Origin: Algoriphagus vanfongensis DSM 17529
GTDB lineage: Bacteria; Bacteroidota; Bacteroidia; Cytophagales; Cyclobacteriaceae
Direction: 5' to 3'
Assembly: GCF_000429465.1 (NCBI RefSeq)
Contig: NZ_AUBX01000009.1
Coordinates: forward strand, 62,001-126,000
DNA length: 64,000 nt
Both the position numbers and the translations under genes were made by a program. Position 1 is the stretch's first letter, and each line of letters opens with the position of its first letter. This document shows, piece by piece, positions 8,847-18,260 of this stretch. The notes beneath the pieces were generated by a model. The model was given only the letters and a program-made list of their open reading frames with translations, ran no database searches and was not told the origin of the DNA.

Positions 8847-9299
8847 TCAATCCTCGATCTCGTGTGTATCTCGGACGCTGCTGAAGGTCAAAGCCAACAA
8901 TTTCCAAACATTGTCTTCTTTTTGATACACTTCTGTGACGGTAAATTCAGTTGCGACATCGTTGCCTCGGACATTTGCGGTGAGGGTGATTCGATTCCAT
9001 ACCACTGCGGTGTTTCCCACGATCTCCACTGCTGTATCTTTTACATCAGCTTTTTTGTACCAAATGCTTCCGCTTTCGATAATTTCCAATTCCCGAGGTG
9101 TAGTCCAAGTGCCGCTCATATGGACAAACTTGGCTTCAGAATGGAAAAGGTCCGTTAATTTTGGAATGTCTTTTTCGGACATCCAATCCCATTTATCCAT
9201 GGATAGTTGGATCACTTCTTTTTCTTCTGAACTGGTTTGAGCTAGGCATGAAATGCCAACGGAGAAAAAAAGCAGTGCGATTGAAACTAGTGTTTTCAT
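8847..9299 (-). CDS. Secreted SnoaL/NTF2-like protein (DUF4440 type)
   Basis: The 150-aa protein has a cleavable signal peptide (SIALLFFSVGISCLAQ) and a nuclear-transport-factor-2-like alpha+beta fold, recognisable from KWDWMSEKDIPKLTDLF, the FVHMSG strand and the final WKLLALTFSSV. Proteins of this group bind small ligands or act as simple hydratases and isomerases in the periplasm, but the ligand cannot be assigned. The gene ends directly against the truncated AraC fragment, with only a few bases between its stop and the first recognisable AraC codons. The upstream 286 bp (9300-9585) separate it from the divergent kinase gene. Confidence 0.75.
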   Translation of the reverse strand: MKTLVSIALLFFSVGISCLAQTSSEEKEVIQLSMDKWDWMSEKDIPKLTDLFHSEAKFVHMSGTWTTPRELEIIESGSIWYKKADVKDTAVEIVGNTAVVWNRITLTANVRGNDVATEFTVTEVYQKEDNVWKLLALTFSSVRDTHEIED

Positions 9300-9585
9300 A
9301 GCATCTTTGGTTTTGAATTATTTATGGAAGAATGACTACCGCGGCGCATTCGTACACAGTACCAATAGACGAAAAATTGTAAAGGAGTTTTGATCAAATC
9401 AACAGATCGATAAATAAAGTCACCCAAGTGCAGGATTTGCTCTACGAAGTGAATTGTCGCTGGATGCAAGTACTTTAGAAATCGCTAATTTTCATTGATT
9501 AGCCAAAAGCTGCGCTTTGTAGAGTGGATTGGCTTGTTGGGTGATTTCTTAAAGTCCGTATAAGATTAGATGCTAACTTGCCTCT

Positions 9586-10584
9586 ATGAAATTGCAATTC
9601 ATGCCCCGTAAAAATCTGGCGGCTGTCCATATCCTTTTTTGGATGTGCTATGGAGCTATTCTATATGCTTCTTTGAGCAATTGGATAGACTCTCCCTTCG
9701 AACTCTGGAAGGCGATCTTATCTGATGTCATTGCTTCCTCAGCAGTAGCCTATGTGAATTTTTACGTGCTATTACCCCGCTTTTTTGGGAAAAAGAGATA
9801 TGGCTTATACCTCCTTCTTTCTCTCGTTTTGATTATACTGGTCGTACTGTTTCGGGTCCATGTACAGGGATTGACCCATCAGTCGGTTTCATATACTTAT
9901 TTCATCAGATCGGTTCCGGCCATCGGCTTTTACCTGAGCTCGACTGTGATTTGGTTTATAGTAAACCTGATCTCTGCTCAACGCAATGAAATTGAATTAA
10001 GAAATAGTCAATTGGCTTCGGAGTTGAAGTTTTTGAAACTCCAGTTGAGTCCCCATTTCTTGTTTAATACGCTAAACAATGTGTATTCCATGGCCTATTT
10101 TCAGGATGTGAATACTGCTCCGGCTATCATGAAGCTTTCTGAAATGATGCGGCATATGCTCTATGAGGATCAGGGGAAATTCATACCTCTATCACGTGAG
10201 ATTGCCTTTATGGAAAATTTCATAGAGCTCTGGAGATTGAAACTGGATGAGAAACCAACGATTCAGTTTACTTGTGAAGGAGTCAAAGAAAGCCATCAGA
10301 TTGCCCATTTGATTTTTTTGGTCTTTTTGGAGAACGCCTTCAAGCATGGCAATACTATCAATGGAAGCATTTTGATAGACCTGAAAGTTGATAAGTCCAA
10401 TGTGTTGTTTTTCAATATTAAAAATGACGTGATTCCATCCCGAAGAACAGCAGAAGCAGAAAGCGGAGTTGGGCTCGCGAATGTGAGAAAACGCCTCAAT
10501 CTCATCTATCCTGACAAATATCAGCTGGAAGTGAGACAGGATGAAAAATGCTATGAAGTGAACTTACGAATAGATCTCCAATGA
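9586..10584 (+). CDS. LytS-type sensor histidine kinase (His_kinase family)
   Basis: The 332-aa membrane protein has about four N-terminal transmembrane segments (residues 10-140) with little periplasmic sequence. A cytoplasmic His_kinase domain follows, with the phosphoacceptor in LQLSPHFLFNTLNN (His near 157). The ATP-binding N box is FLVFLENAFKHG and the G box is GVGLANVRKRL. This is the YehU/LytS class that signals to LytTR regulators. The sensed stimulus is not evident. Its stop overlaps the start of the regulator gene by four bases (ATGA), so the two are translationally coupled. Confidence 0.93.
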   Translation: MKLQFMPRKNLAAVHILFWMCYGAILYASLSNWIDSPFELWKAILSDVIASSAVAYVNFYVLLPRFFGKKRYGLYLLLSLVLIILVVLFRVHVQGLTHQSVSYTYFIRSVPAIGFYLSSTVIWFIVNLISAQRNEIELRNSQLASELKFLKLQLSPHFLFNTLNNVYSMAYFQDVNTAPAIMKLSEMMRHMLYEDQGKFIPLSREIAFMENFIELWRLKLDEKPTIQFTCEGVKESHQIAHLIFLVFLENAFKHGNTINGSILIDLKVDKSNVLFFNIKNDVIPSRRTAEAESGVGLANVRKRLNLIYPDKYQLEVRQDEKCYEVNLRIDLQ

Positions 10585-11285
10585 AATACACTTGCTTGAT
10601 CGTGGATGATGAACCACCCGCGCGTAAATTACTCTCAGATTATGTGTCCCGGATGCCAGAGCTGAGTTTGGCAAGCGTGTGTACAAATGGGGCAGAAGCG
10701 GTCGATTTTCTTGCCGAAAAGTCAGTGGATATTTTATTGTTGGATATTCGCATGCCTTTGCTGACAGGAATTGATCTTTTGAATGAATTGGATGAAAAGC
10801 CTCTGACGATATTGATCACTGCCTATGAAGAGTATGCATTGAAGGGGTATGAATTGGATGTCATCGATTATTTGATGAAGCCGGTTTCCTTTGAGAGATT
10901 TAAGATTGCAATTCACAAGGCTACAGAGTATTTGTCCTTTCAAGTCAAGCCTGAGCAAATCGGAGAGCGTGCGGATTACTTTTTCATCAAAACTGACACG
11001 CGAATTGTCAAATTTCTATTTGCAGATGTTCAAGTCATTGAAGCCCAGCGGGAGTATATCAAAATCATCACACCTACACGGAAAGTCATGTCTTTGATGT
11101 CGCTATCAAGTGTGGCGGATGCACTCCCAGGGGAGTTTGTCCGGATTCATCGCTCCTTTATCATCAATATGCGCCATATCGAAGAAGTCCAATCCAACGA
11201 GGTTTTGATAGGAAAGGAAATCTATCCTATCAGTCGCAATTATAGAGAAGACTTTTTTAGGCGACTCGATAAAATGAGAATTTAA
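10581..11285 (+). CDS. LytTR-family response regulator
   Basis: The 234-aa protein has an N-terminal receiver domain (about 1-120) with acidic pocket DDE at residues 9-11, phosphoacceptor Asp near 54 in LLLDIRMP, and the conserved K in LMKPVSF. A C-terminal LytTR DNA-binding domain (about 135-232) shows IEAQREYIKI and FVRIHRSFIIN. It forms the cognate pair with the upstream kinase. A cupin protein gene follows after 46 nt and may be co-transcribed. Confidence 0.94.
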   Translation: MKYTCLIVDDEPPARKLLSDYVSRMPELSLASVCTNGAEAVDFLAEKSVDILLLDIRMPLLTGIDLLNELDEKPLTILITAYEEYALKGYELDVIDYLMKPVSFERFKIAIHKATEYLSFQVKPEQIGERADYFFIKTDTRIVKFLFADVQVIEAQREYIKIITPTRKVMSLMSLSSVADALPGEFVRIHRSFIINMRHIEEVQSNEVLIGKEIYPISRNYREDFFRRLDKMRI

Positions 11286-11331
11286 ACTCAATTCAATTTT
11301 AGAACAAACTGACCTTCACAAACAATTAACC

Positions 11332-11808
11332 ATGAAAAATCTACTAATCGTTTTCTTATTGGCAGCTCCTCTGAGTGTTTTAGCACAACAGAACGAGTAT
11401 GTTGTATCTTCTTACCTGACGGAAGGAGTCAAAGCTCCCAATACCCACTACATCGGAGAAGCTTGGCTTAATGGGGTGCTTTCGGCCGATTCCGAGATCC
11501 CTTACAACATTACCAAAGCAACTTTCAAGGCTAACTCAACCTTAGATTGGCATAAGCACTCTACTCCTCAGGTACTTATCTATGTCCAGGGAGAAGGATA
11601 TTACCAAGAGAGGGGAAAAGCTCCTGTGATCCTGAAAGCCGGAGACGTGATCAAGTGCGACAAAGATGTGGAACATTGGCACTCATCTACCAGGGATAGT
11701 GATGTGACGTATTTGGCGCTGTACGGTGGAGCGCAACCGACAACCTGGACAGAGGTGGTCACCCAGGAATATTACGATTCGGTGGCGAAGCTATTCAATA
11801 AGGAATAG
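11332..11808 (+). CDS. Secreted cupin-domain protein
   Basis: The 158-aa protein has a signal peptide (LLIVFLLAAPLSVLAQ) and one cupin barrel. The metal-binding pattern is visible as STLDWHKHSTPQVL in the first motif and KDVEHWHSS in the second, giving a plausible His set for a mono-metal site. Such proteins include periplasmic oxygenase-like and sensor-like cupins, and no substrate can be assigned. Position suggests it belongs to the LytS/LytTR operon or is controlled by it. Confidence 0.82.
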   Translation: MKNLLIVFLLAAPLSVLAQQNEYVVSSYLTEGVKAPNTHYIGEAWLNGVLSADSEIPYNITKATFKANSTLDWHKHSTPQVLIYVQGEGYYQERGKAPVILKAGDVIKCDKDVEHWHSSTRDSDVTYLALYGGAQPTTWTEVVTQEYYDSVAKLFNKE

Positions 11809-11870
11809 AAAGAATAATCAATTCATTATTAGTTGTTTAAATATGTTCATCATAGTTTTTAATTGTTTAC

Positions 11871-11916
11871 GTAACCAGTTAATTAAATTTTGATTTACAT
11901 TTGTGTAACTGGTTAC
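11871..11916 (+). promoter_or_regulatory. Probable MarR autoregulatory operator pair with promoter box
   Basis: Two copies of the palindrome GTAAC-N2-GTTAC flank a promoter-like box. Site 1 is 11871-11882 (one mismatch) and site 2 is 11905-11916 (perfect), touching the ATG at 11917. Between them lies TACATTTG (11896-11903), an exact TAnnTTTG box. MarR dimers bind such palindromes, so repression by occlusion of this promoter is a reasonable inference. Confidence 0.6.
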
Positions 11917-12405
11917 ATGAATGATATGAGAGATTTTCTGGCAGACTTGGAATTGACGGGTTTTACGAGTAGGGTCAAGCGATTGAGCGATGATATTCTC
12001 TACAGCACGAGGGACTATTACAAGTCGCAGGACTTGGATATCGAACCCAATTGGCATTTGATTTTTCTTCTCCTAGAGCAAAAAGCAATGACCTTGACCG
12101 AAATATCGGAGGAGCTTCGGCTATCGCATCCGGCCTGTGTCAAAATCATCAATAAGATGAAAAAAATGGGTTACATCCAATCAGAACCCGATAAAACTGA
12201 TTCTCGGAAGCAAATCCTCGAATTGACAGAAAAGTCGCTTGAAATGCTACCTGAGTTTCATAAGCATTGGAATGCCGGCATTGAGACGATTCATGAGATC
12301 ACGGCTGACTGTGCGGAGATATTGGAGCAGCTTCAAAAGATAGAGGAGAAGCTGAGCCAGGGGAGTTATAAAATCAGAACCTTAAGAAACTACTACAAGC
12401 AATGA
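11917..12405 (+). CDS. MarR-family transcriptional regulator
   Basis: The protein is 162 aa from ATG 11917; an upstream TTG at 11890 would add nine residues but lies inside the operator region. A winged-helix MarR domain is recognisable from LTEISEELRLSHPACVKIINKMKKMG (helix-turn-helix and recognition helix) and the wing DKTDSRKQILELT. Helices at both ends form the dimer interface. MarR proteins usually repress their own operon and respond to small phenolic or oxidative ligands. Its stop overlaps the next start by four bases (ATGA), starting a coupled operon. Confidence 0.9.
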   Translation: MNDMRDFLADLELTGFTSRVKRLSDDILYSTRDYYKSQDLDIEPNWHLIFLLLEQKAMTLTEISEELRLSHPACVKIINKMKKMGYIQSEPDKTDSRKQILELTEKSLEMLPEFHKHWNAGIETIHEITADCAEILEQLQKIEEKLSQGSYKIRTLRNYYKQ

Positions 12406-12650
12406 ATCTAAGTACAGAAATCATCGGCTACTTGGCTATAGGAACCGGCTTTTTTGCCATTTCCAAAAATGACATGACCACATTTCGTTTCTGGCATTTG
12501 ATCTCCAGTTTCTTTTATATTATCTACGGGTTTTTCCTCAATTCCTATCCGCTGGTCATTGCAGGAGCGGTTTTTTGTGTGATTCATGTGTATCATCTGA
12601 GGAAAATCCGTCAGGCTAAAAACTCAATCAATAAATCAACTGAACTATGA
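12402..12650 (+). CDS. Small membrane protein (YgjV-like)
   Basis: The 82-aa protein has three hydrophobic segments (about residues 7-20, 30-46 and 48-66) and a short basic tail. The layout resembles YgjV/CBU_0592-type small inner-membrane proteins of unknown function. It overlaps the MarR gene upstream and the reductase gene downstream by four bases each, so all three are translated together. No catalytic motif is visible. Confidence 0.7.
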   Translation: MNLSTEIIGYLAIGTGFFAISKNDMTTFRFWHLISSFFYIIYGFFLNSYPLVIAGAVFCVIHVYHLRKIRQAKNSINKSTEL

Positions 12651-13453
12651 TCAAGGTATTAATCGCAGGAGGAACCGGATGGGCTGGTTCAGAACTGGCC
12701 AGGGGCGTGATTTCTCATCCTGAAATGGAATTGGTGGGAGCAACATCCAGATCACAAGCTGGAAATAATCTGGGTGATTTCTTGGGTATTTCTGATGTGC
12801 AGGTTCCTGTTTTTGGAGAGATCTCGGAGGCTTTGGAATCTGTAGATTTTGATGTTTTGGTGGAATATACCAAGCCTGCAAGTGCAAAGAGAAACATTCT
12901 AGCAGCCTTGGAAAAAGGAAAACGTGTGGTGGTAGGGACATCTGGTTTGACAGATCAGGATTATGAAGAAATCGAGCTTGCGGCAATTCAGAATCAATCC
13001 TCTGTATTGGCTGTTGGCAACTTTGCTTTGACAGTAGTTCTTCTTCAGAAATTTTCTGAAATGGCAGCGAAGTACATTCCCAATTTTGAAATCATCGACT
13101 ATGCTCATGAAGATAAAGTTGATTCTCCCAGCGGAACAGCCAGGGAGTTAGCTTTTCGACTTGGAAAAGTTCAAAGACCGACTGAGTTTATTTCTGAAAA
13201 AGAGTTGGTGGGAATCAAAGAAACCCGCGGTGGAGAGCTCAATGGAGTTCGTATTCATTCTTTGCGCTTGCCGGGGCATGTGATTGGCATTGAGAGTATT
13301 TTTGGACTCCAAGATGAGAAGCTGACCATTCGGCATGACTCGGGTTCTAGTGCCAAACCTTATGTAAATGGGGCTTTGTTGGCCATTGAAAAAGTCAACA
13401 CTTTTCAGGGCCTAAAACGAGGCTTAGATTCTGTGATGGATTTTGAAATTTGA
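12647..13453 (+). CDS. Dihydrodipicolinate reductase-like protein (DapB family)
   Basis: The 268-aa protein has an N-terminal Rossmann fold with nucleotide-binding IAGGTGWAGSEL and a DapB C-terminal domain with SPSGTARELA. Classic DapB reduces the dihydrodipicolinate precursor of lysine and cell-wall diaminopimelate using NAD(P)H, with a catalytic HH pair before KxDAPSGTA. Here that stretch reads YAHEDKVDSPSGTA, so the pair is altered. It sits in a MarR-controlled operon rather than with lysine genes. It may be the housekeeping enzyme or a specialised paralogue; I favour a paralogue but cannot prove it. Confidence 0.7.
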   Translation: MIKVLIAGGTGWAGSELARGVISHPEMELVGATSRSQAGNNLGDFLGISDVQVPVFGEISEALESVDFDVLVEYTKPASAKRNILAALEKGKRVVVGTSGLTDQDYEEIELAAIQNQSSVLAVGNFALTVVLLQKFSEMAAKYIPNFEIIDYAHEDKVDSPSGTARELAFRLGKVQRPTEFISEKELVGIKETRGGELNGVRIHSLRLPGHVIGIESIFGLQDEKLTIRHDSGSSAKPYVNGALLAIEKVNTFQGLKRGLDSVMDFEI

Positions 13454-13462
13454 TAAAGAAAA

Positions 13463-13951
13463 ATGAAACTCCGAAAAGCGACCAGTTCAGATTATGACTC
13501 CGTTTGGGACATTTTCTCCCAAGTAATCCAGACTGCCGACACTTACGTTTTTGACCCCTATACTCCCAAAGACGATTTGCAAAAGCATTGGTTTGCCAGC
13601 TATATGCAAACTTTTGTAGTGGAAGAAAATGGAGAAATTCTGGGCACTTACATCATCAAGCCAAACCAGATCGATCTGGGAAATCACATCGCCAACTGTA
13701 GCTACATGGTCAGTACCAAAGCTCAGGGAAAGGGCGTTGGGAAGATGCTATGCGAGCATTCTATCCAGACTGCTATTCAAACTGGCTATCTCGGGATTCA
13801 ATTTAACATCGTAGTCAGCACCAATACCGTGGCGGTAGCCCTTTGGAAAAAGTTTGGCTTTGAGATCATCGGAACCACGCCGGGTGGTTTTCGACATGCC
13901 AAGCTGGGGATGGTGGATACCTATATCATGTTTAAGGATTTGAAGGAGTGA
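13463..13951 (+). CDS. GNAT family N-acetyltransferase
   Basis: The 162-aa protein has the GNAT fold. The acetyl-CoA loop is visible as AQGKGVGKMLCEHS, and the preceding strand ends in NCSYMVS. The later region FNIVVSTNTVAVALWKKFGF is typical of small-molecule GNAT enzymes such as phosphinothricin- or amino-acid-acetylating members. It starts 9 nt after the DapB-like gene, so it probably belongs to the MarR operon. The acceptor is unknown. Confidence 0.88.
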   Translation: MKLRKATSSDYDSVWDIFSQVIQTADTYVFDPYTPKDDLQKHWFASYMQTFVVEENGEILGTYIIKPNQIDLGNHIANCSYMVSTKAQGKGVGKMLCEHSIQTAIQTGYLGIQFNIVVSTNTVAVALWKKFGFEIIGTTPGGFRHAKLGMVDTYIMFKDLKE

Positions 13952-13973
13952 ATTAGAATCACTCCTTCAAATC
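13937..13973. terminator. Bidirectional terminator between convergent GNAT and aldo/keto reductase genes
   Basis: A perfect 15-bp inverted repeat (13937-13951 and 13959-13973) encloses the 7-nt loop ATTAGAA. It overlaps the stop codon of the plus-strand gene and ends 7 nt before the stop of the minus-strand gene. Confidence 0.75.
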
Positions 13974-13979
13974 TTTGTA

Positions 13980-15104
<1,125 letters not shown>

Positions 15105-15136
15105 AGTCAGTTAATTAGAGTGGTGAATGTGTATTT

Positions 15137-15178
15137 CAAAATTAGATTTGGCATAAGCCTAATACTTACAGATTTCAA
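15137..15178 (-). promoter_or_regulatory. Shared operator-promoter, site 3 (before aldo/keto reductase)
   Basis: On the minus strand TTGAAATCTGTAAGTA (complement 15163-15178) is followed after 18 nt by TAATTTTG (complement 15137-15144), an exact TAnnTTTG box. It lies in the 263-bp divergent region between the reductase and an AraC regulator. Confidence 0.6.
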
Positions 15179-15367
15179 ATAAATGCTTATTGAATTGTGG
15201 ATGATTCTCTAGACAAAGTCAAGATCGAAGCTTGATTATTTGATTTTCATAAGGATCAGTTTGAAATAGAAAATAGATTGGATGTCGAAATAGGCACCTT
15301 TGTATCGCTGGCCTTAAATGGTGGACATTCTCTGTCACAGGAGCTAGTGTAAACGATCAAGTAGAAA

Positions 15368-16276
15368 ATGGATAAACCGGAAACTTTGCAGGAATTTTAT
15401 AAGAGAAAATTCAATTGGATACCTGAAAATCTCAAGAATGATTTGGGGCATTTCAATATATTTCATTTGGAACCTCAAGTGGAAGGAAAGGGGAAATCCA
15501 TACCTTATCGAAGACGGGATTTTTACAAAATCATGCTTGCCAAAGGAGCCAGTACTGTTCACTATGCCGACCGCGTCTATGAAGTCAAAAAGCAGGCACT
15601 GGCTTTTTCCAATCCATTGGTGCCCTACAAATGGGATCAGGCCTGTGAGGAATTGAAGGGTCTGTATTGCATCTTCAACCCGAGCTTTTTCATCAATTTT
15701 GGTCAGATCCAGCAGTACGAAGTTTTCCAGCCCAACGGTACCCATATCTTTGAGTTGAATGAGGAGGAAGCTCAAGAAATCCAACAGCTCTATGATAAAA
15801 TGGAGCAGGAGTTTGCCTCCGAGTACAAGTACAAATATGATATGCTTCGGACGCTGATATTTGAATTGATTCATTTTGGAATGAAGCTTCAGCCAGCTTC
15901 TCTCCAGCAAGTGCATCGGGGAAATGCTTCGCTGCGGATTGCATCGATTTTCTTAGAACTGCTGGAGCGTCAGTTTCCGATTGATGAAAGTCATACGACC
16001 ATTCAGCTAAGGACTCCTGGAGATTTTGCTGATCAACTGAACATCCATGTTAATCATCTCAATCGTGCCGTGAAGGAAATGACAGGAAAAACTACTTCGC
16101 AACTACTTTCAGAACGCCTGCTGCAAGAATCGCAGATTTTGCTGAGGCAGAGTAACTGGAATGTCTCAGAGATCGCCTACTCCTTGGGTTTTACGGAAGT
16201 GACACACTTCAATAATTTCTTTAAAAAACACAGTGATCTGACTCCGACTCAATTCCGGAAGGGGAAATCAAACTAA
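15368..16276 (+). CDS. AraC-family transcriptional regulator
   Basis: The 302-aa protein has a cupin-like N-terminal domain (about 25-150) and an AraC HTH domain (about 195-300), with LLERQFPI, HVNHLNRAVKEMTGK and WNVSEIAYSLGF. It is a close relative of the regulator at 503-1381 and of the remnant at 8438-8845. It is transcribed divergently from the aldo/keto reductase whose promoter has the shared motif. This is the usual position for a regulator and its target. Confidence 0.92.
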   Translation: MDKPETLQEFYKRKFNWIPENLKNDLGHFNIFHLEPQVEGKGKSIPYRRRDFYKIMLAKGASTVHYADRVYEVKKQALAFSNPLVPYKWDQACEELKGLYCIFNPSFFINFGQIQQYEVFQPNGTHIFELNEEEAQEIQQLYDKMEQEFASEYKYKYDMLRTLIFELIHFGMKLQPASLQQVHRGNASLRIASIFLELLERQFPIDESHTTIQLRTPGDFADQLNIHVNHLNRAVKEMTGKTTSQLLSERLLQESQILLRQSNWNVSEIAYSLGFTEVTHFNNFFKKHSDLTPTQFRKGKSN

Positions 16277-16284
16277 GCTATGAG

Positions 16285-16797
16285 ATGAAATGTAAAGTTT
16301 TTGGATTTGCACTAATATTCCTGTTACAGGTTGCAATGTGTTTGGGTCAAGGACGTAGTGAAAAGATTGAAATTCAAGGAGCTGTCTTAGAGTCTAAATA
16401 CTTTAGCATAAGTGATTTGCAAAAATTTGAATCTAAGTCAATTGATGATGTTCCAATTACAAATCATGCTGGGGAGCCAAGAGGAACAGCCAAGGATATG
16501 AAGGGGTTTCCTGTCAAAATGCTGTTTGAAAAAGTTGTATTTGATACTCCATCTCCGAAATTTCTCAGTGAGTTTTATTTGATTTTTGAGGCAAGGGATG
16601 GTTATAGAGTAGTCTTTTCATGGAATGAGCTATTCAACAATCCATTGGGTGACCAAGTATATATCATTTGTGCAATGGATGGGAAGAATATGGAGGAAAT
16701 GGAAGAAGGGATATTGCTGTTGTCACCGTCAGATACTAGAACAGGGAGAAGGCATGTGAAAAATCTTTCCAAAATCATTATCCAAAAGGCAGATTAG
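16285..16797 (+). CDS. Small secreted protein with SUOX/molybdopterin-oxidoreductase-like fold
   Basis: The 170-aa protein has a signal peptide (LIFLLQVAMCLGQG). The remainder follows the pattern of the oxidoreductase molybdopterin-binding domain (sulfite-oxidase fold): IEIQGAVL, then KGFPVKMLFEKV, ARDGYRVVFSWNELF and late RRHVKNLSKIII. The position that carries the Mo-binding Cys in sulfite oxidases appears as NHAG, so this is probably a cofactor-free member. It starts 8 nt after the AraC gene and may share its transcript. Function unknown. Confidence 0.55.
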   Translation: MKCKVFGFALIFLLQVAMCLGQGRSEKIEIQGAVLESKYFSISDLQKFESKSIDDVPITNHAGEPRGTAKDMKGFPVKMLFEKVVFDTPSPKFLSEFYLIFEARDGYRVVFSWNELFNNPLGDQVYIICAMDGKNMEEMEEGILLLSPSDTRTGRRHVKNLSKIIIQKAD

Positions 16798-16815
16798 CAT
16801 TCGCCTGCCTTTTGG
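16782..16815 (+). terminator. Probable terminator after the SUOX-fold gene
   Basis: Perfect 11-bp arms CCAAAAGGCAG (16782-16792) and CTGCCTTTTGG (16805-16815) enclose a 12-nt loop and overlap the stop codon. The T-rich segment lies inside the stem, so termination strength is uncertain. Confidence 0.5.
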
Positions 16816-16876
16816 TGTATCATGGTTTCCATCGCAAGGAAAATCATTTTTTCTGAAGGATTCTGAGTCTCGGGTC

Positions 16877-16884
16877 TATCTTTG
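16877..16884 (+). promoter_or_regulatory. Candidate -7 box of the PLP decarboxylase gene
   Basis: TATCTTTG matches TAnnTTTG exactly and lies 63 nt before the ORF start. A weak TCTG occurs 21 nt upstream (16852-16855) as a possible -33 element. Confidence 0.35.
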
Positions 16885-16939
16885 TGCTTTGCAAAAGCAG
16901 TTACAATAAGTAATAAGACAGGAATTCAACCCGTGTTAA

Positions 16940-18190
16940 ATGAAGATTGAAATGAAATTCTGGAAGAAATTGAGTCCAGAACAACGACTCAGTAGAGTTC
17001 AGGAGGCCATCAAAGGCAATGTGAATTTTTTCAATGATGCCAGTTTGGGATATCCGGCATCCCGCTTGGACGATAAAGTATTCCCGATCGAGGCGCCATT
17101 TCTGAAAGATGCTCCGGTGCTATCCACATTTGTCACCAATCCCAATCATATCGGTTGCCACACGTTTGGAAGCTCTGAGTCGGCATTTAAGGGGACACAG
17201 GATATCGAGCGAGATGTACTGAATATGATAGCCGTAGATCTCTTCAAAGTAGAAGAAGGCGCTTTTGACGGCTATATTTCTCCGGGTGGGACAGAGGCAA
17301 ATATTCAGGCTTTATGGATATATCGCAATGAATTTCAGAAGAAATATGGGGCCAAAAATGAAGAGATAGCCATCTTGGCATCTGAAGACACCCATTATTC
17401 CATTCCAAAAGGAGCCAATCTATTGACCTTGGACTGGGTTAAAGTACCTGTGGAGATGGAAACTCGACAGATGTCCGAAGAAAGCCTGAAGAAGGTAGTT
17501 GGTGATGCTGTAGCGGCTGGCAAGAAGTACTTCATTGCCATCTCGAATATGGGTACGACCATGTTTGGCTCAGTCGATGATCCCGTTCAAATCACCTCTG
17601 TACTCAAGTCATTTGATTTGCCATTTCGTCTTCATATCGATGGAGCCTACGGTGGATTTGTCTATCCTTTTTCTGAAAACGAAAGCCAGATCAATTTCCA
17701 GAATCCTGAAATTTCTTCTATTACCATTGATGCCCATAAGATGCTCCAGGCACCTTACGGAACAGGGATTTTTATCTGTAAAAAAGGTTTGATGGAGAAT
17801 GTCTTGACTACTGAAGCTCAGTATGTAGAGGGGATGGATTTGACGCTGTGCGGAAGCCGTTCTGGAGCCAATGCAGTAGCTGTCTGGGTGATCCTGACTA
17901 CCTATGGTCCACATAAATGGTTTGAGAAAATATCCATTCTGAAAATGAGAACCAATTGGCTTTGCAAAAGATTGGATGAGATGGGAATTCCTTACTTCAG
18001 AGAGCCAGAAATGAACATCGTGACGATCCGGTCTCAAGCTGTCCCAAAAGAATTGGCGAAGAAATTCAGCTTGGTGCCAGAATCTCATACTTCTGAAAAT
18101 GAATGGTACAAAATAGTACTGATGGAGCATGTGGAGGTAGAGCACCTCAAGGATTTTATTCAGGAGCTGAAGGACTGGAACAAGTCCTGA
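16940..18190 (+). CDS. Group II pyridoxal-phosphate-dependent decarboxylase
   Basis: The 416-aa protein (412 aa from an internal ATG at 16952) has the glutamate/histidine/aspartate decarboxylase fold. Visible motifs are SPGGTEANIQALW (phosphate binding), HIDGAYGGF with the Asp that contacts the pyridine nitrogen, and TIDAHKMLQAPYGTG with the PLP-binding Lys. It is shorter than eukaryotic group II decarboxylases and comparable with bacterial histidine decarboxylase or archaeal MfnA. The amino-acid substrate cannot be assigned from motifs. It has its own promoter box and terminator and appears monocistronic. Confidence 0.85.
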   Translation: MKIEMKFWKKLSPEQRLSRVQEAIKGNVNFFNDASLGYPASRLDDKVFPIEAPFLKDAPVLSTFVTNPNHIGCHTFGSSESAFKGTQDIERDVLNMIAVDLFKVEEGAFDGYISPGGTEANIQALWIYRNEFQKKYGAKNEEIAILASEDTHYSIPKGANLLTLDWVKVPVEMETRQMSEESLKKVVGDAVAAGKKYFIAISNMGTTMFGSVDDPVQITSVLKSFDLPFRLHIDGAYGGFVYPFSENESQINFQNPEISSITIDAHKMLQAPYGTGIFICKKGLMENVLTTEAQYVEGMDLTLCGSRSGANAVAVWVILTTYGPHKWFEKISILKMRTNWLCKRLDEMGIPYFREPEMNIVTIRSQAVPKELAKKFSLVPESHTSENEWYKIVLMEHVEVEHLKDFIQELKDWNKS

Positions 18191-18203
18191 TTGATTTCTA
18201 TCA

Positions 18204-18241
18204 AAAAGCAGAGGCCGGAGATTTCTCCGGCCTCTGCTTTT
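18204..18241. terminator. Strong bidirectional terminator
   Basis: A 17-bp perfect stem (18204-18220 and 18225-18241) with a 4-nt loop ATTT carries A runs on one side and T runs on the other. It separates the convergent decarboxylase (stop 18190) and hybrid kinase (stop 18261). Confidence 0.9.
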
Positions 18242-18260
18242 ATGGGACTGTCCTTAGTTT

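Noticed and set aside
9300-9585. tRNA or small RNA in the 286-bp gap between the SnoaL and LytS genes
   Set aside because: No cloverleaf, TTCGAATC-like T loop or terminator hairpin is visible; it looks like a plain divergent promoter region.
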